64,000 nucleotides of DNA, taken from the NCBI RefSeq assembly GCF_001941345.1, contig NZ_CP009251.1:186001-250000 (forward strand). The letters are read 5' to 3'. Shown piece by piece: positions 43,307-51,710 of the stretch; the first letter of the stretch is position 1; each line of letters begins with the position of its first letter. This stretch comes from Corynebacterium stationis (GTDB lineage: Bacteria; Actinomycetota; Actinomycetes; Mycobacteriales; Mycobacteriaceae). The notes under the pieces were generated by a model. The model was not told the origin of the DNA, made no database searches, and worked only from the letters and a program-made list of their open reading frames with translations. The position numbers were made by a program, and so were the translations under genes.

Positions 43307-44890
43307 ATGTCGACCCCAGTAACGCACGAATCGACGCACGAAGCGGCAGGTGAAGAAGACAAGGGGCCCAAACCGCAAGAATGGCGCCGCCAATTAACCG
43401 GCCTCTTCGTCGGCCTAATCCTGGCCGCATTGGTTTACCTATTCTTCCCTTCCAACTCAGTTGAGACTGTTATGGAATCAACTGGTGCGGATCCAGAAGG
43501 AGAGTACACGTACCAGTCCCTGCGCATTGTTGCCGCCACTACCGTGCTCATGGGCGCGTGGTGGATGACAGAGGCAATTCCGCTCGCAGCAACTGCTTTG
43601 CTGCCTATCGTCATCTTTCCGATCACCGGCGTCGCAGAATTTTCTTCCGTCGGCGGGCCTTATGCTTCATCCACGATTTTCCTATTCATGGGCGGTTTCT
43701 TGCTGGCCCTTGGCCTACAGCGCTGGAACCTACACCGTAGGTTGGCGCTGTATGTGGTGAAGATTGTCGGTACTTCGCCAAAGCGCCTCATTCTCGGCTT
43801 TATGATTGCCACTGGCTTTATGTCCATGTGGGTATCCAACACCGCGACCGCCGTGGTTATGTTGCCAATTGGCATTTCCGTGTTGCAGCTCACCGCTGAA
43901 ACCGTCGGTGGAATGAAAAACCAAAAGAAGTTTGCTACGGCGCTCATGCTGGCTATTGCTTACTCCGCATCGATCGGCTCTCTAGGAACCTTGATTGGTA
44001 CCCCGCCAAATGCCTTGCTTGCCGGGTACATGAAAGAAGCACACGGAGTCACCATTGGCTTCGGCCAATGGATGCTGGTGGGTATGCCCGTTGCCATCGT
44101 CTTTACCGTTATTGCATGGTTGGTTCTTATAACCGTGTTCAAACCAGAAATGGATCACATCCCCGGTGGCAAGGAACTCATCAACGATGAGGTTGAAAAG
44201 CTGGGCAAGTGGACCGGTCCCCAGATTCAAGTAGGCATCATCTTCCTGTTGGCGGCATTTACCTGGGTTGCAGTTCCATTGCTTATGGACACTATGGGGT
44301 GGGATTTCCCTTATGACGACGCCATCGTGGGTATGACTGCAGGCTTGTTGATGTTCATTCTTCCCGCGGACCGCAAGACTGGTGTGCGCCTGCTGGACTG
44401 GAAGACTGCAAATGAACTGCCGTGGGACGTCCTGCTGCTTTTCGGTGGTGGCTTATCACTATCCGCAATGTTTACCGCGTCAGGCTTGTCCCTATGGATC
44501 GGTGAGGTCGCTAAGGGGCTGGGAAGCCTCCCAATCTTCTTGCTCATGGGCGCGGTTGCAGCCTTGGTACTTATCCTGACGGAGTTCACATCCAACACGG
44601 CAACCGCAGCGACCTTCCTGCCGATTATGGGAGGCGTTTCCGTTGGTATCGGCCTGACAGCAAGCGGCGAAATTAACGTTCTGCTCCTGACCATCCCAGT
44701 CGCGCTAGCCGCAACGTGTGCCTTTATGATGCCGGTGGCCACCCCGCCAAACGCGATCGCCTTCGGCTCGGGTTATGTCACCATCGGCGAAATGATCAAG
44801 GGCGGCGTCTGGCTCAACCTTATTTCTCTGGTTCTGATTACCCTGGCCGCTTACTTTATCGCTGTGCCGGTATTCGGGTTGGTGTTCTAG
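43307..44890 (+). CDS. DASS (SLC13) family dicarboxylate transporter
   Basis: The 527-residue protein has about 12 membrane segments and duplicated SNT motifs: VSNTATAVVMLP and FTSNTATAATFLP. GTPPNALLAGY and ATPPNAIAFGSGYV follow, as in VcINDY and C. glutamicum DccT. It should take up C4-dicarboxylates such as succinate, fumarate or malate with Na+. The first 30 residues are hydrophilic and cytoplasmic. It is a single-gene unit with a terminator just after the stop. Confidence 0.9.
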   Translation: MSTPVTHESTHEAAGEEDKGPKPQEWRRQLTGLFVGLILAALVYLFFPSNSVETVMESTGADPEGEYTYQSLRIVAATTVLMGAWWMTEAIPLAATALLPIVIFPITGVAEFSSVGGPYASSTIFLFMGGFLLALGLQRWNLHRRLALYVVKIVGTSPKRLILGFMIATGFMSMWVSNTATAVVMLPIGISVLQLTAETVGGMKNQKKFATALMLAIAYSASIGSLGTLIGTPPNALLAGYMKEAHGVTIGFGQWMLVGMPVAIVFTVIAWLVLITVFKPEMDHIPGGKELINDEVEKLGKWTGPQIQVGIIFLLAAFTWVAVPLLMDTMGWDFPYDDAIVGMTAGLLMFILPADRKTGVRLLDWKTANELPWDVLLLFGGGLSLSAMFTASGLSLWIGEVAKGLGSLPIFLLMGAVAALVLILTEFTSNTATAATFLPIMGGVSVGIGLTASGEINVLLLTIPVALAATCAFMMPVATPPNAIAFGSGYVTIGEMIKGGVWLNLISLVLITLAAYFIAVPVFGLVF

Positions 44891-44903
44891 CCGCATCCTC
44901 CAT

Positions 44904-44938
44904 AAAGTCCAGTACTCCGCCTCCGAGTGCTGGACTTT
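44904..44938 (+). terminator. Terminator of the dicarboxylate transporter gene
   Basis: AAAGTCCAGTACTC and GAGTGCTGGACTTT pair with one mismatch around CGCCTCC, followed by GCTTTGCTT. Confidence 0.85.
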
Positions 44939-45093
44939 GCTTTGCTTGGAAGTGTTTACAAAGAGCGCATGAATTGCGCTAAAAATCGCTAAGAAACCTG
45001 TCGTAACCAGCGGTTTTGTTAGTTTACTAAAGTGTGAGTATAGTTAATCAACGTTGCAGGGAACACCGTTTAGGAAGTTCAAGGCAATGGAAC

Positions 45094-45166
45094 GCGCCCG
45101 TAGCTCAACGGATAGAGCATCTGACTACGGATCAGAAGGTTGGAGGTTCGAATCCTTTCGGGCGCA
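45094..45166 (+). tRNA. tRNA-Arg (anticodon ACG), integration site
   Basis: Acceptor GCGCCCG pairs with CGGGCGC. The anticodon stem-loop CTGACTACGGATCAG gives ACG, which after deamination to ICG by TadA reads CGU/CGC/CGA. CCA is not encoded. The 3' half of the gene, from base 45133, is the left copy of the 38-bp repeat that bounds the genomic island, so the tRNA has been kept intact by the incoming element. Confidence 0.97.
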
Positions 45167-45170
45167 CAAA
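45133..45170. repeat. Left attachment site (attL core, 38 bp)
   Basis: The sequence from CAGAAGGTTGGAGG to GGGCGCACAAA covers the anticodon-stem 3' side, T arm and acceptor of tRNA-Arg and recurs exactly at 52046-52083. Confidence 0.95.
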
Positions 45171-45173
45171 GAA

Positions 45174-45210
45174 ATAGCCCCTTACCAGCAGAAATGCGGT
45201 AGGGGGCTTA
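45174..45210 (+). terminator. Terminator after tRNA-Arg supplied by the island
   Basis: AGCCCC...GGGGGCT with an inner TACC/GGTA extension is followed by TATTTGTATT. It replaces the original tRNA terminator, which is now at 52086-52130 beyond the island. Confidence 0.75.
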
Positions 45211-45237
45211 TTTGTATTGTGGTTGGGGGTTCAATAA

Positions 45238-45261
45238 ATCACACGTTAATCACACGGTTTG
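45238..45261. repeat. Left arm-type repeats
   Basis: ATCACACGTTAATCACACGGTTTG contains two direct ATCACACG copies 11 bp apart. A 20-bp version (45242-45261) recurs at 51900-51919 with one change. Confidence 0.7.
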
Positions 45262-45278
45262 ATTTTTTAGGGCATTTC

Positions 45279-46487
45279 CTAGAGTTCTAACGCCGCCGTG
45301 TAGTCTCCAGCGTCCCCCGCTTCAATGTAGAATTCCTCAGTGATTTTTGTAGAGCCGTGACCTAGTTGCAGCGCCGCCGCCTTAGCCCCGTGGGTTCGTT
45401 CAATCTTTGTTGCCACGGTAGGCCGGAAGTCTTTCAACCGAACATGCTTTAACTCTTCACCCCGGGCTTCACGCCATGCACGATTGACGTTAGCCAAACT
45501 AGTTAGCCCGCCACTTCGGTTAGGGAATACCAAATCACTTTCACGGTTCACCCAACGTTCCATGAGCATTGCAGTGGTATCGGCCGGCAACTTATTTACT
45601 CTTAGCCCGCTTCTAGTCTTAGTCACAGGTTGCCTTACTAGCCCTTTGCCCTGTCCTTTGCCGCCCTTTAGCTCAATGACGATGCCAGTGACTTTTACAG
45701 TCGCCGGGGTAGCGGAGAGGTCTACATCTTCCCACCTCACGGCTAGAGCTTCAGCAGGCCGCATGCCCGTGCCACTCAGTAGCTTCACGATGCCGACTAA
45801 GTCCATGAATTTACGGGGTGTCTGCCACTGTTCCGCTAATTCAATAGCCCGTGTTTCATCACGCTTAGATAGCGCCTGTGGCTCACGTTTAACGCCCTTA
45901 TGCAGTAGTGCACCCGCTGTAGGGTTCTCGTTCCAGGCAACAACACCTTTACTCATGACCATCTTGAATGCACCGGAAAGCATGATTTTGCACAGTTTCG
46001 CGGTTGATGGAGCGCGGTAAGAAACCAGTTCCAGCCATGTTGAAACATTGTCAGTGGTCACATCTTCCAGCGCCATTGATGCTAGGTTCCATTCACCGCG
46101 TTCACCTCGCAGCGTGCTAAATAGTTGCCTGTATTTATCTAGTGTCTGTGTGCGTACTTGACCGGTTTGTTGGACTACATCACTAGATAGGTCATGGATT
46201 ACTTCACGGCTGTCGATCCATGCTGTTGCTAGTTCCAGCACGGTTGATTTGCCTGTGAGCACGTTAGGGGTTGATTCAGGTGCTTTCTTGCCGTAGACCT
46301 TACGCCTGGCCGCCGCTGTTACTTTTTCTTTCGCAGCGGTTCGTGTGGGTGCATCTGCCTGTACGTAGCGTGTTACGCCGTCAACGCACCCTACCCTTAC
46401 GCGTGCGCGATACTTTATTGGTTTGTTGCTCACCTTTTTTGTGAACAATTCTCCTAGTTCGCCAACGCTTAGTGCTTTCCTCGCCAT
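45279..46487 (-). CDS. Tyrosine recombinase / phage-type integrase
   Basis: About 402 residues from ATG 46487 (MARKALSV); a longer frame overlaps the upstream gene further. It has an N-terminal arm-binding region, a SAM-like core-binding domain (about residues 90-190) and a catalytic domain. Catalytic residues visible are Arg in GTGMRPAEAL, the beta-strand Lys, the second Arg in LKDFRPTVAT (the usual His of the HxxR box is Lys here), His in LGHGSTKI and the nucleophile Tyr in EEFYIEAG. It would integrate and, with an excisionase, excise the island at tRNA-Arg. The stop lies about 110 bp inside attL. Confidence 0.92.
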   Translation of the reverse strand: MARKALSVGELGELFTKKVSNKPIKYRARVRVGCVDGVTRYVQADAPTRTAAKEKVTAAARRKVYGKKAPESTPNVLTGKSTVLELATAWIDSREVIHDLSSDVVQQTGQVRTQTLDKYRQLFSTLRGERGEWNLASMALEDVTTDNVSTWLELVSYRAPSTAKLCKIMLSGAFKMVMSKGVVAWNENPTAGALLHKGVKREPQALSKRDETRAIELAEQWQTPRKFMDLVGIVKLLSGTGMRPAEALAVRWEDVDLSATPATVKVTGIVIELKGGKGQGKGLVRQPVTKTRSGLRVNKLPADTTAMLMERWVNRESDLVFPNRSGGLTSLANVNRAWREARGEELKHVRLKDFRPTVATKIERTHGAKAAALQLGHGSTKITEEFYIEAGDAGDYTAALEL

Positions 46488-47046
46488 TGTTAGTGCCTTT
46501 CGCCTTAGGGCGACCCCCCACACTGGAAACATTGAGAATGCCTAGTTCACGTGCCTTGGCAATCATCCGCCCGGCTGTAGCTGTTGATGTTTTGAATGCA
46601 TCCGCTACCGCTTCTTTCGGTGGTGTGCCTAGCCCTATTGCCGATAGGTACACCTCAGCTACAGCCGCGCTTACCTTGGACAGGTCACCTTTCGGCCATT
46701 CTTTACGTAAGGCTTCAAAGTCGAAACGTTCTGAAAGTACATCAGGTTCAGTTGGTGCGCTAACCGTGTAGCTACTACCTATCAAATCATTGAGAAACGG
46801 TTCAGCCATTGCCGTTAATTTGCCGTAGGGGATTGCTCGCAGCCGCCCCGGGGAAATTCCGAGTTTCGATGATTCAAAGGGCGTTGCACGCACGTCGGAG
46901 CGCACAATCACCGCAGGCTTACCGGTCTCTTTGTAAAGGGTTAGCGTCACGGCTAAGTTCTGTTCACCCTCGCCAAAGCATTGCGCGATGTAGTAGCCGG
47001 GATCTTCCTCTAACGCTTCTATCAGCAGCAATGACCATTCGTTCAT
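46381..47046 (-). CDS. Island protein of unknown function with HTH-like segment
   Basis: The 221-residue protein overlaps the integrase start by 107 bp. The first 100 residues are of mixed composition. Residues about 120-175 (VAEVYLSAIGLGTPPKEAVADAFKTSTATAGRMIAKARELGIL) look like a helix-turn-helix that would read DNA in MerR- or SpdB-like elements. The tail is very basic (RRIVHKKGEQQTNK, RTRKGRVR). Proteins of this build often sit beside integrases in actinobacterial islands. A role in regulation of excision is likely but unproved. It is divergent from the 60-residue HTH gene. Confidence 0.65.
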   Translation of the reverse strand: MNEWSLLLIEALEEDPGYYIAQCFGEGEQNLAVTLTLYKETGKPAVIVRSDVRATPFESSKLGISPGRLRAIPYGKLTAMAEPFLNDLIGSSYTVSAPTEPDVLSERFDFEALRKEWPKGDLSKVSAAVAEVYLSAIGLGTPPKEAVADAFKTSTATAGRMIAKARELGILNVSSVGGRPKAKGTNNGEESTKRWRTRRIVHKKGEQQTNKVSRTRKGRVR

Positions 47047-47157
47047 GTGTCCAGTGTGGTCGGTCGCTATCCAGTTTTCAAACTAAATCAAACAGAATAA
47101 TTTTGATTCACTTTACATAGTAGATCAATTCATGTATTCTCACAATTAGTAATCCGG

Positions 47158-47182
47158 TTGACATACCGAATCATATAGTTTT
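47158..47182 (+). promoter_or_regulatory. Candidate divergent control region of the island
   Basis: The 162-bp gap between the divergent genes has TTGACA at 47158, a CGGT-tgacat-ACCG inverted repeat over it and AT-rich TATAGTTTTAAT downstream. This is the natural place for the island's regulatory switch; exact promoter positions are uncertain. Confidence 0.4.
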
Positions 47183-47208
47183 AATCGACCCCCTACCAGG
47201 AGATACAG

Positions 47209-47391
47209 ATGAGGATCATCGACAGCTTTAAGCCCGAAGAACTAGCACAAGAACTAGGTTCCACCACTGGCACCCTCGCAAACTGGCGCAGCACAGGAAA
47301 AGGCCCAAAATTCGTGCGCATCGCCGGGCGTATCCACTACATGCGTGCAGACGTAGAGCGGTGGATCCAAGACCAAATCAACGCCGCCTAA
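47209..47391 (+). CDS. Excisionase/AlpA-like helix-turn-helix protein 1
   Basis: The 60-residue protein consists of one winged HTH of the MerR/excisionase type (FKPEELAQELGSTTGTLANW, then the wing RIAGRIHYMRADVERWI). It is preceded by AGGAGA. Such proteins act as recombination directionality factors or as regulators of the element's early genes. It is the first gene of the rightward operon. Confidence 0.8.
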   Translation: MRIIDSFKPEELAQELGSTTGTLANWRSTGKGPKFVRIAGRIHYMRADVERWIQDQINAA

Positions 47392-47422
47392 ACCCACCAC
47401 CACAACAGGAGACACCACAGCC

Positions 47423-47728
47423 ATGCACGACCTACTAGTAATCCCACAGACCGGTAACAACATTCCCGCGCCACACCTCAACCACCAGGACGCGAAACAA
47501 GTATTCGCAGACTGGCAGGCATACGGCAACGAACCTAGCCCGAAACCGGTCAAAGAGTTCTGGACTATCGCAGTAGCGCACTGGAAAGACGGCAAGTTCA
47601 CCATCACGTCACAATTCAATATCCCCCGCCGAGATGACCACCAGGAGCCACAACTAGCCACCGTGACCGTGCTCAGCTTCCAGCACTCACACAACGCCCA
47701 TGTAACCATCAACCAGGCAGCAGCCTAG
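47423..47728 (+). CDS. Island protein of unknown function (101 aa)
   Basis: A hydrophilic protein with several His residues and the pattern FWTIAVAHWKDGKFTITSQF, suggestive of a small beta-rich domain. An AGGAG precedes the ATG at 47423. No family was recognised. It belongs to a run of short, closely spaced rightward genes. Confidence 0.6.
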   Translation: MHDLLVIPQTGNNIPAPHLNHQDAKQVFADWQAYGNEPSPKPVKEFWTIAVAHWKDGKFTITSQFNIPRRDDHQEPQLATVTVLSFQHSHNAHVTINQAAA

Positions 47729-47740
47729 GAGCACATCATC

Positions 47741-48028
47741 ATGCATAACCCACAACTTCCAGACTGGATCGACATTGAGACACACCGCGTTAGCGCGTCA
47801 TACCACGTGGTAGACCAAATTGGCGTTACACCTATCGGTATTACAGGCCATAAGTTGACCGCCATTGTCGATGACCTAATCACGTTTCTAGGCAGCCTCG
47901 AAGAACATTCGGATGACTATGAGCTAACAAGCGTCATCCACCACGGCGCTAATGATTCATCACTGGAGATCGTTATTACCAGTATTTCGGATGCCGCCGT
48001 AGCTACTGTGTACGCCGTCCAAAACTAG
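47741..48028 (+). CDS. Island protein of unknown function (95 aa)
   Basis: An acidic 95-residue protein, 12 bp after the previous stop, with AGGAGC before the start. An alternating hydrophobic pattern near the C-terminus (SSLEIVITSISDAAVATVYAV) suggests beta strands. No family was recognised. Confidence 0.6.
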   Translation: MHNPQLPDWIDIETHRVSASYHVVDQIGVTPIGITGHKLTAIVDDLITFLGSLEEHSDDYELTSVIHHGANDSSLEIVITSISDAAVATVYAVQN

Positions 48029-48108
48029 GCCAAAAGGAAACGCCCCCGGGAGCCAAAACCAGGGAGCGTGTAGAGCCAAAGCCATGACCACAACAGGAGA
48101 GTATCCGC

Positions 48109-48363
48109 ATGACTAGCAACACTGATTATACCACGTTAAGCCCGTTAGAACTAGCCATAATCAACGGTAATCCAGGGTTTAACACCCGCGTCACCGTAGA
48201 TATGAACACGGGTAAGCCCTACGTCTATATCCGTTCCGATGATAAAGAGTGGAGCGGGGAAACCTTGACCGTTGAACAGGTCGATGCGCTTATCGCCACC
48301 TTGCAGCAGGCACGCGATAATGCCGCCGAATACCTAGACGTTATCCCGTTCATGCCCGCATAA
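48109..48363 (+). CDS. Island protein of unknown function (84 aa)
   Basis: An 84-residue protein with a YVYIRSDDKEWSGETLTVEQVDALIATLQQARDNA region, a likely strand pair followed by a helix. AGGAGA lies upstream of the ATG at 48109. Function is unknown. Confidence 0.6.
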   Translation: MTSNTDYTTLSPLELAIINGNPGFNTRVTVDMNTGKPYVYIRSDDKEWSGETLTVEQVDALIATLQQARDNAAEYLDVIPFMPA

Positions 48364-48394
48364 ATCTGGACAACGCTGACAGTGTGCGAACTTT

Positions 48395-48577
48395 ATGCAC
48401 ATGGAATACATGACCTACGAAGAAGTCCAGGCACACACCGGGCTAAGCCGTGCATCAATCCTTAAACGTATCCGACAAGGACGGCTAAACCCGGTCAAAA
48501 GTGCATACGACAACCGACGCAACCTATTTCCCCGCAAAGAAGTAGAAGCACTCAATGACCGAATCCCAGCAGCCTAA
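48395..48577 (+). CDS. Excisionase-like helix-turn-helix protein 2
   Basis: A 60-residue MerR/excisionase-type HTH (MTYEEVQAHTGLSRASILKRIRQGRL, wing NRRNLFPRKEVEAL). It may start at the internal ATG at 48404 or 48410. It is the second such protein in the island, so one may drive excision and the other control transcription. It overlaps the next gene by 23 bp. Confidence 0.75.
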   Translation: MHMEYMTYEEVQAHTGLSRASILKRIRQGRLNPVKSAYDNRRNLFPRKEVEALNDRIPAA

Positions 48578-48839
48578 GAAGCACAAGAAACGGCTAACCA
48601 AGCAGCACAAAAACTTTGTTCGCTTTAGCTACGAAGTCTTAGCCGGGATATATAACCCGCCGTGGGTAGCCGAAGCACCCGAAGCGGTACAGCGTGCATA
48701 TCTGGCAGGCCAGGGCATGGCGTTAAAAGAATGTGCAGAAGCAATGTTTGGTGGTTCGACCGTCTTTAATCCTGACATCTGGAAAACCAAACTTCACGAA
48801 TACGCCAAAGAAGTCGGAGATCCACGACTCAACCGATAA
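48555..48839 (+). CDS. Island protein of unknown function (94 aa)
   Basis: A basic N-terminus (KKHKKRLTKQHKNFVRFSYEVL) is followed by a helical part (EAVQRAYLAGQGMALKECAEAMF). The ATG at 48555 lies within the preceding gene. It might bind nucleic acid. A hairpin follows. Confidence 0.55.
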   Translation: MTESQQPKKHKKRLTKQHKNFVRFSYEVLAGIYNPPWVAEAPEAVQRAYLAGQGMALKECAEAMFGGSTVFNPDIWKTKLHEYAKEVGDPRLNR

Positions 48840-48843
48840 GAAA

Positions 48844-48880
48844 ACCCCCGCTAGTGCTGGCAGGCATAAATAGCGGGGGT
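48844..48880 (+). terminator. Intra-operon hairpin in the island
   Basis: ACCCCCGCTA and TAGCGGGGGT form a perfect 10-bp stem with a 17-base loop immediately upstream of a ribosome-binding site (GGAAAGAA). It may act as terminator, attenuator or processing signal. Confidence 0.65.
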
Positions 48881-48893
48881 GGAAAGAAATCTA

Positions 48894-49067
48894 ATGACGA
48901 TTCTACACCAGGCAACAGACACACACAACAAAACCAGCATCAACATGCAAGCGTTCAAAGCATGGCAAGCAGGCATGAAACGCCGCTACCACGCCGCCCA
49001 ACGATGTGAACCGCTTGCACACCGCCCCGGTGATGACCGTGGCTTCTCGATGCACTGGAGCAACTAG
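48894..49067 (+). CDS. Small island protein of unknown function (57 aa)
   Basis: The ATG at 48894 follows GGAAAGAA at 48881. The 57-residue product is basic and rich in His and Gln (AFKAWQAGMKRRYHAAQRC). No family was recognised. The frame ends 34 bp before the ATPase start. Confidence 0.5.
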   Translation: MTILHQATDTHNKTSINMQAFKAWQAGMKRRYHAAQRCEPLAHRPGDDRGFSMHWSN

Positions 49068-49101
49068 CCTAGCCACCCTTACAAACCCAGGAGCCTTAAA
49101 A

Positions 49102-50415
49102 GTGCCTATCTCCCCGCGTGAACAAGCACGCCGTGACGGTGTACCCGAAGATCAATTACACCACTACCCAGACAACCTAGACCTAGACATGAGAGAGCTA
49201 CACCAGGACACCGCCACAGCCGCGCCACAGCGCCTAGCAGCCGTGCCTGAACCTAGCAGGCGCATCAACTTATTTAGCGCGTCCACGGTCAAATCAGAAC
49301 ACCTAGACTGGTTAATCCCTAACTGGATACCCCACCGTTCAATCACCTTACTGGCAGGGCGCGAGGGGCTAGGAAAATCAACCATTGCATCCGGTATCGC
49401 AGCAGAAGCGACCACAGGCAAACTAACCGGTAAACCTATCAATGTTGCCTACGTTGCTACCGAAGATTCACTATCCATCACGGTTAAGCCACGTCTACAG
49501 GCAGCAGGAGCAAACCTTGACCGCACATTCTTGCTCAACGTCACAACCGAAGAGGGGCACGAGGGGGCGTTAAGTCTCCCCGGTGACATCAATCGTTTAG
49601 GTGATGCCCTTAAAGACCATGATGTAAAACTAGTCATTCTCGATGCCGCTAAATCTGCCATGCACTCCAGTCTTGACGGTTATCGCGACGATGACGTGAG
49701 ACAGTTTCTAGAGCCACTAGCAGGCCTATGCGATGCCCTAGATATCGTTGTCATTGGCTTAGTGCATTTCGGTAAACGTGAATCGACAGACCCCGGCAAA
49801 CTAATTCTAGGGTCTATCGCCTGGAGCCAGATAGCCCGTTCAGTTCTATCGGTAGCAGTCGATGACGAAGGCACCCTAGTAGTTACCAACACCAAAGGGA
49901 ACCTAGCGCCTAAACAGGTATCGCGTGAAGCCCGTATTGAGTCTGTCACCGTACCTACAGATGACGGCAAAGCAACAGAGGTCGGCCGCATTGTGTGGGG
50001 CAATGAGACAGACCGATCCGCATCCGAGCTACTGGTATCGCACGATGACGATGATGACCGAAGTGAAGCGGAACTGATTGTTGTTGACTTCCTTATCTCG
50101 CAGGGTGGTTCAGCGCCGGCTAACGATGTGCGTAAGCAAATCATGGCAGCCGGCCTTACCTGGAAAACGGTACAGAACAACCGCAAGAAATGGGGCGTAA
50201 ACACTACTCAGCGTGAGGGTGGTTGGGTGTGGACTTTAGAGCAAGCACATCCCGCCGCTATGTCCCGTACACGTGGGGGTCGGGATGTGGGATATGAGCA
50301 GGTAGACACCACTAAATCACGTCCCGAAGAGGGGCACATCCCACGTCCCACGAACGACGATACTAACCGGGATGTACCCGAAAACCAACCATCATTGCCG
50401 ATGAAATCAGCGTGA
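49102..50415 (+). CDS. RepA-like AAA ATPase of the island
   Basis: The GTG at 49102 has CCAGGAG 8 bases upstream and gives 437 residues; a longer in-frame start at 49006 overlaps the preceding gene and lacks a ribosome-binding site. The ATPase core shows Walker A GREGLGKST near residue 86, Walker B in VKLVILDAA and the sensor region VVIGLVHFGK, the pattern of the RepA/RadA-like hexameric ATPases (AAA_25). The C-terminal third holds a winged-helix-like part (ELIVVDFLISQGGSAPANDVRKQI) and a hydrophilic tail. It probably drives replication of the excised element. Confidence 0.82.
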   Translation: MPISPREQARRDGVPEDQLHHYPDNLDLDMRELHQDTATAAPQRLAAVPEPSRRINLFSASTVKSEHLDWLIPNWIPHRSITLLAGREGLGKSTIASGIAAEATTGKLTGKPINVAYVATEDSLSITVKPRLQAAGANLDRTFLLNVTTEEGHEGALSLPGDINRLGDALKDHDVKLVILDAAKSAMHSSLDGYRDDDVRQFLEPLAGLCDALDIVVIGLVHFGKRESTDPGKLILGSIAWSQIARSVLSVAVDDEGTLVVTNTKGNLAPKQVSREARIESVTVPTDDGKATEVGRIVWGNETDRSASELLVSHDDDDDRSEAELIVVDFLISQGGSAPANDVRKQIMAAGLTWKTVQNNRKKWGVNTTQREGGWVWTLEQAHPAAMSRTRGGRDVGYEQVDTTKSRPEEGHIPRPTNDDTNRDVPENQPSLPMKSA

Positions 50416-50427
50416 TAGGAGCGTTCC

Positions 50428-51009
50428 GTGAGTGAAAAAATAGAGCGAATCATCCAGCCCGCCCGGCCGGTCGATGCCGAAAATAAAGACCCCTTAGCCG
50501 AAGAAGTAGTAACCGCCTGGAGCGTAGGAATGGGGCGTAATGAGATAGCGCGCACCTTAGGTATCACCCGCTACCGAGTCAGCAAAATAGCAGACACCTA
50601 CGGACTAGAGTTCAACGCCGAAGCGACACAGCACGCCACCAAAGCACACGCGGAATACGCCCAACGTGACCGTGCGGAGCTTGAAGCCCGGTTCGCCGCC
50701 CTGGCACACACAGAGCTAGACAAAGCCGAAGAAGCCGATGATGACCAATCCCGGTTCATTCATATCCGCAACGCCGCAATCTCAGCAGACAAATCAATAG
50801 CCCTGGCAGATAGCGCCCACAAACTCAACCACGGCGTAGACGATGCCGAAGAGGGCAACCGCCTTGTCAGTATCCAAATGGGGCTAATGATGAACCAGGC
50901 CGAGCGGGTTAGGGAAATCATGCAAGACCCTACCCCTGGTAAGAAACAGCCCGATACTAACGATCCGTTCGGTCATCTCAGAGTCGCAACGGATGATGAA
51001 CCTCCCTAA
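50428..51009 (+). CDS. Island HTH protein of unknown function (193 aa)
   Basis: It starts with GTG at 50428 after GGAGCG, 12 bp behind the ATPase. An N-terminal homeodomain-like HTH (AWSVGMGRNEIARTLGITRYRVSKIADTYGL) is followed by a long charged helical region (residues about 70-150). The layout resembles small-terminase or replication-initiation helpers, but no large terminase is present. A role with the ATPase is suggested by position only. Confidence 0.65.
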   Translation: MSEKIERIIQPARPVDAENKDPLAEEVVTAWSVGMGRNEIARTLGITRYRVSKIADTYGLEFNAEATQHATKAHAEYAQRDRAELEARFAALAHTELDKAEEADDDQSRFIHIRNAAISADKSIALADSAHKLNHGVDDAEEGNRLVSIQMGLMMNQAERVREIMQDPTPGKKQPDTNDPFGHLRVATDDEPP

Positions 51010-51089
51010 GCCATAGGCAGGACAATCACCAACCACAACCAATATCAACGGTGCAACAGCACCACCTACCCCTATAGGAGAGCCACATC

Positions 51090-51710
51090 ATGGCTAAATC
51101 ACTTTCAGCAATCCAGGCCGAAATCATCAAGTTGAACGTAGAAATGAATGAGCTGGCTAAGTCCATGCAGCCGCTCAAAAATGACTACACCCCAGAGGGC
51201 TTGCAGAAGCGCTATGCCGATACCGTAAAGCGTGCACAGTTCGGTGAACGTATCGCAAAGCTACGTGAGCAGGCCGCCGCGTGGAATCAGGGCGCGCATA
51301 AGTCAGCGGACGACGCGGTTAATAAGTTGTTGCCTTACCCAACAGAGCCTAACGCCCGCGTTGCCACTGAGCTTGCAATGCAGCGTGTTCTAAGCCGCCC
51401 TAACCTGGATGCAGATACCGCCGTTCAAATCTTTGAGAATTTGGGAACGTCATGGGAGCGCACCATGCTAGGCCGTGAGTTCGCCGCCCGTGGTCTTGTT
51501 TCCAAGGAGATGCAGGACGGTATTCTTAAGGCGAATGAACCGGAGTATGCCGCCGCGCAGGATTCCCGCAACTATGCGGATACGGCAACGCATGTTGTTG
51601 GTAGTCAGCTGGAGTTCCTGGAGCGTCTCGCAGGTGATTTCAATGCTAGTTCTGATGCCACGGAGCAGATTAATATTTCTGATATTCCGGGTGCGGATGT
51701 AGCTTACTAG
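51090..51710 (+). CDS. Island protein of unknown function with coiled coil (206 aa)
   Basis: The N-terminal 60 residues form a likely coiled coil (IQAEIIKLNVEMNELAKSMQPL), and the rest is helical and charged. AGGAGA precedes the ATG at 51090. It is the last gene of the rightward operon. Coiled-coil proteins of this size occur as phage scaffold or capsid-size factors, but no homology is claimed. Confidence 0.6.
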   Translation: MAKSLSAIQAEIIKLNVEMNELAKSMQPLKNDYTPEGLQKRYADTVKRAQFGERIAKLREQAAAWNQGAHKSADDAVNKLLPYPTEPNARVATELAMQRVLSRPNLDADTAVQIFENLGTSWERTMLGREFAARGLVSKEMQDGILKANEPEYAAAQDSRNYADTATHVVGSQLEFLERLAGDFNASSDATEQINISDIPGADVAY

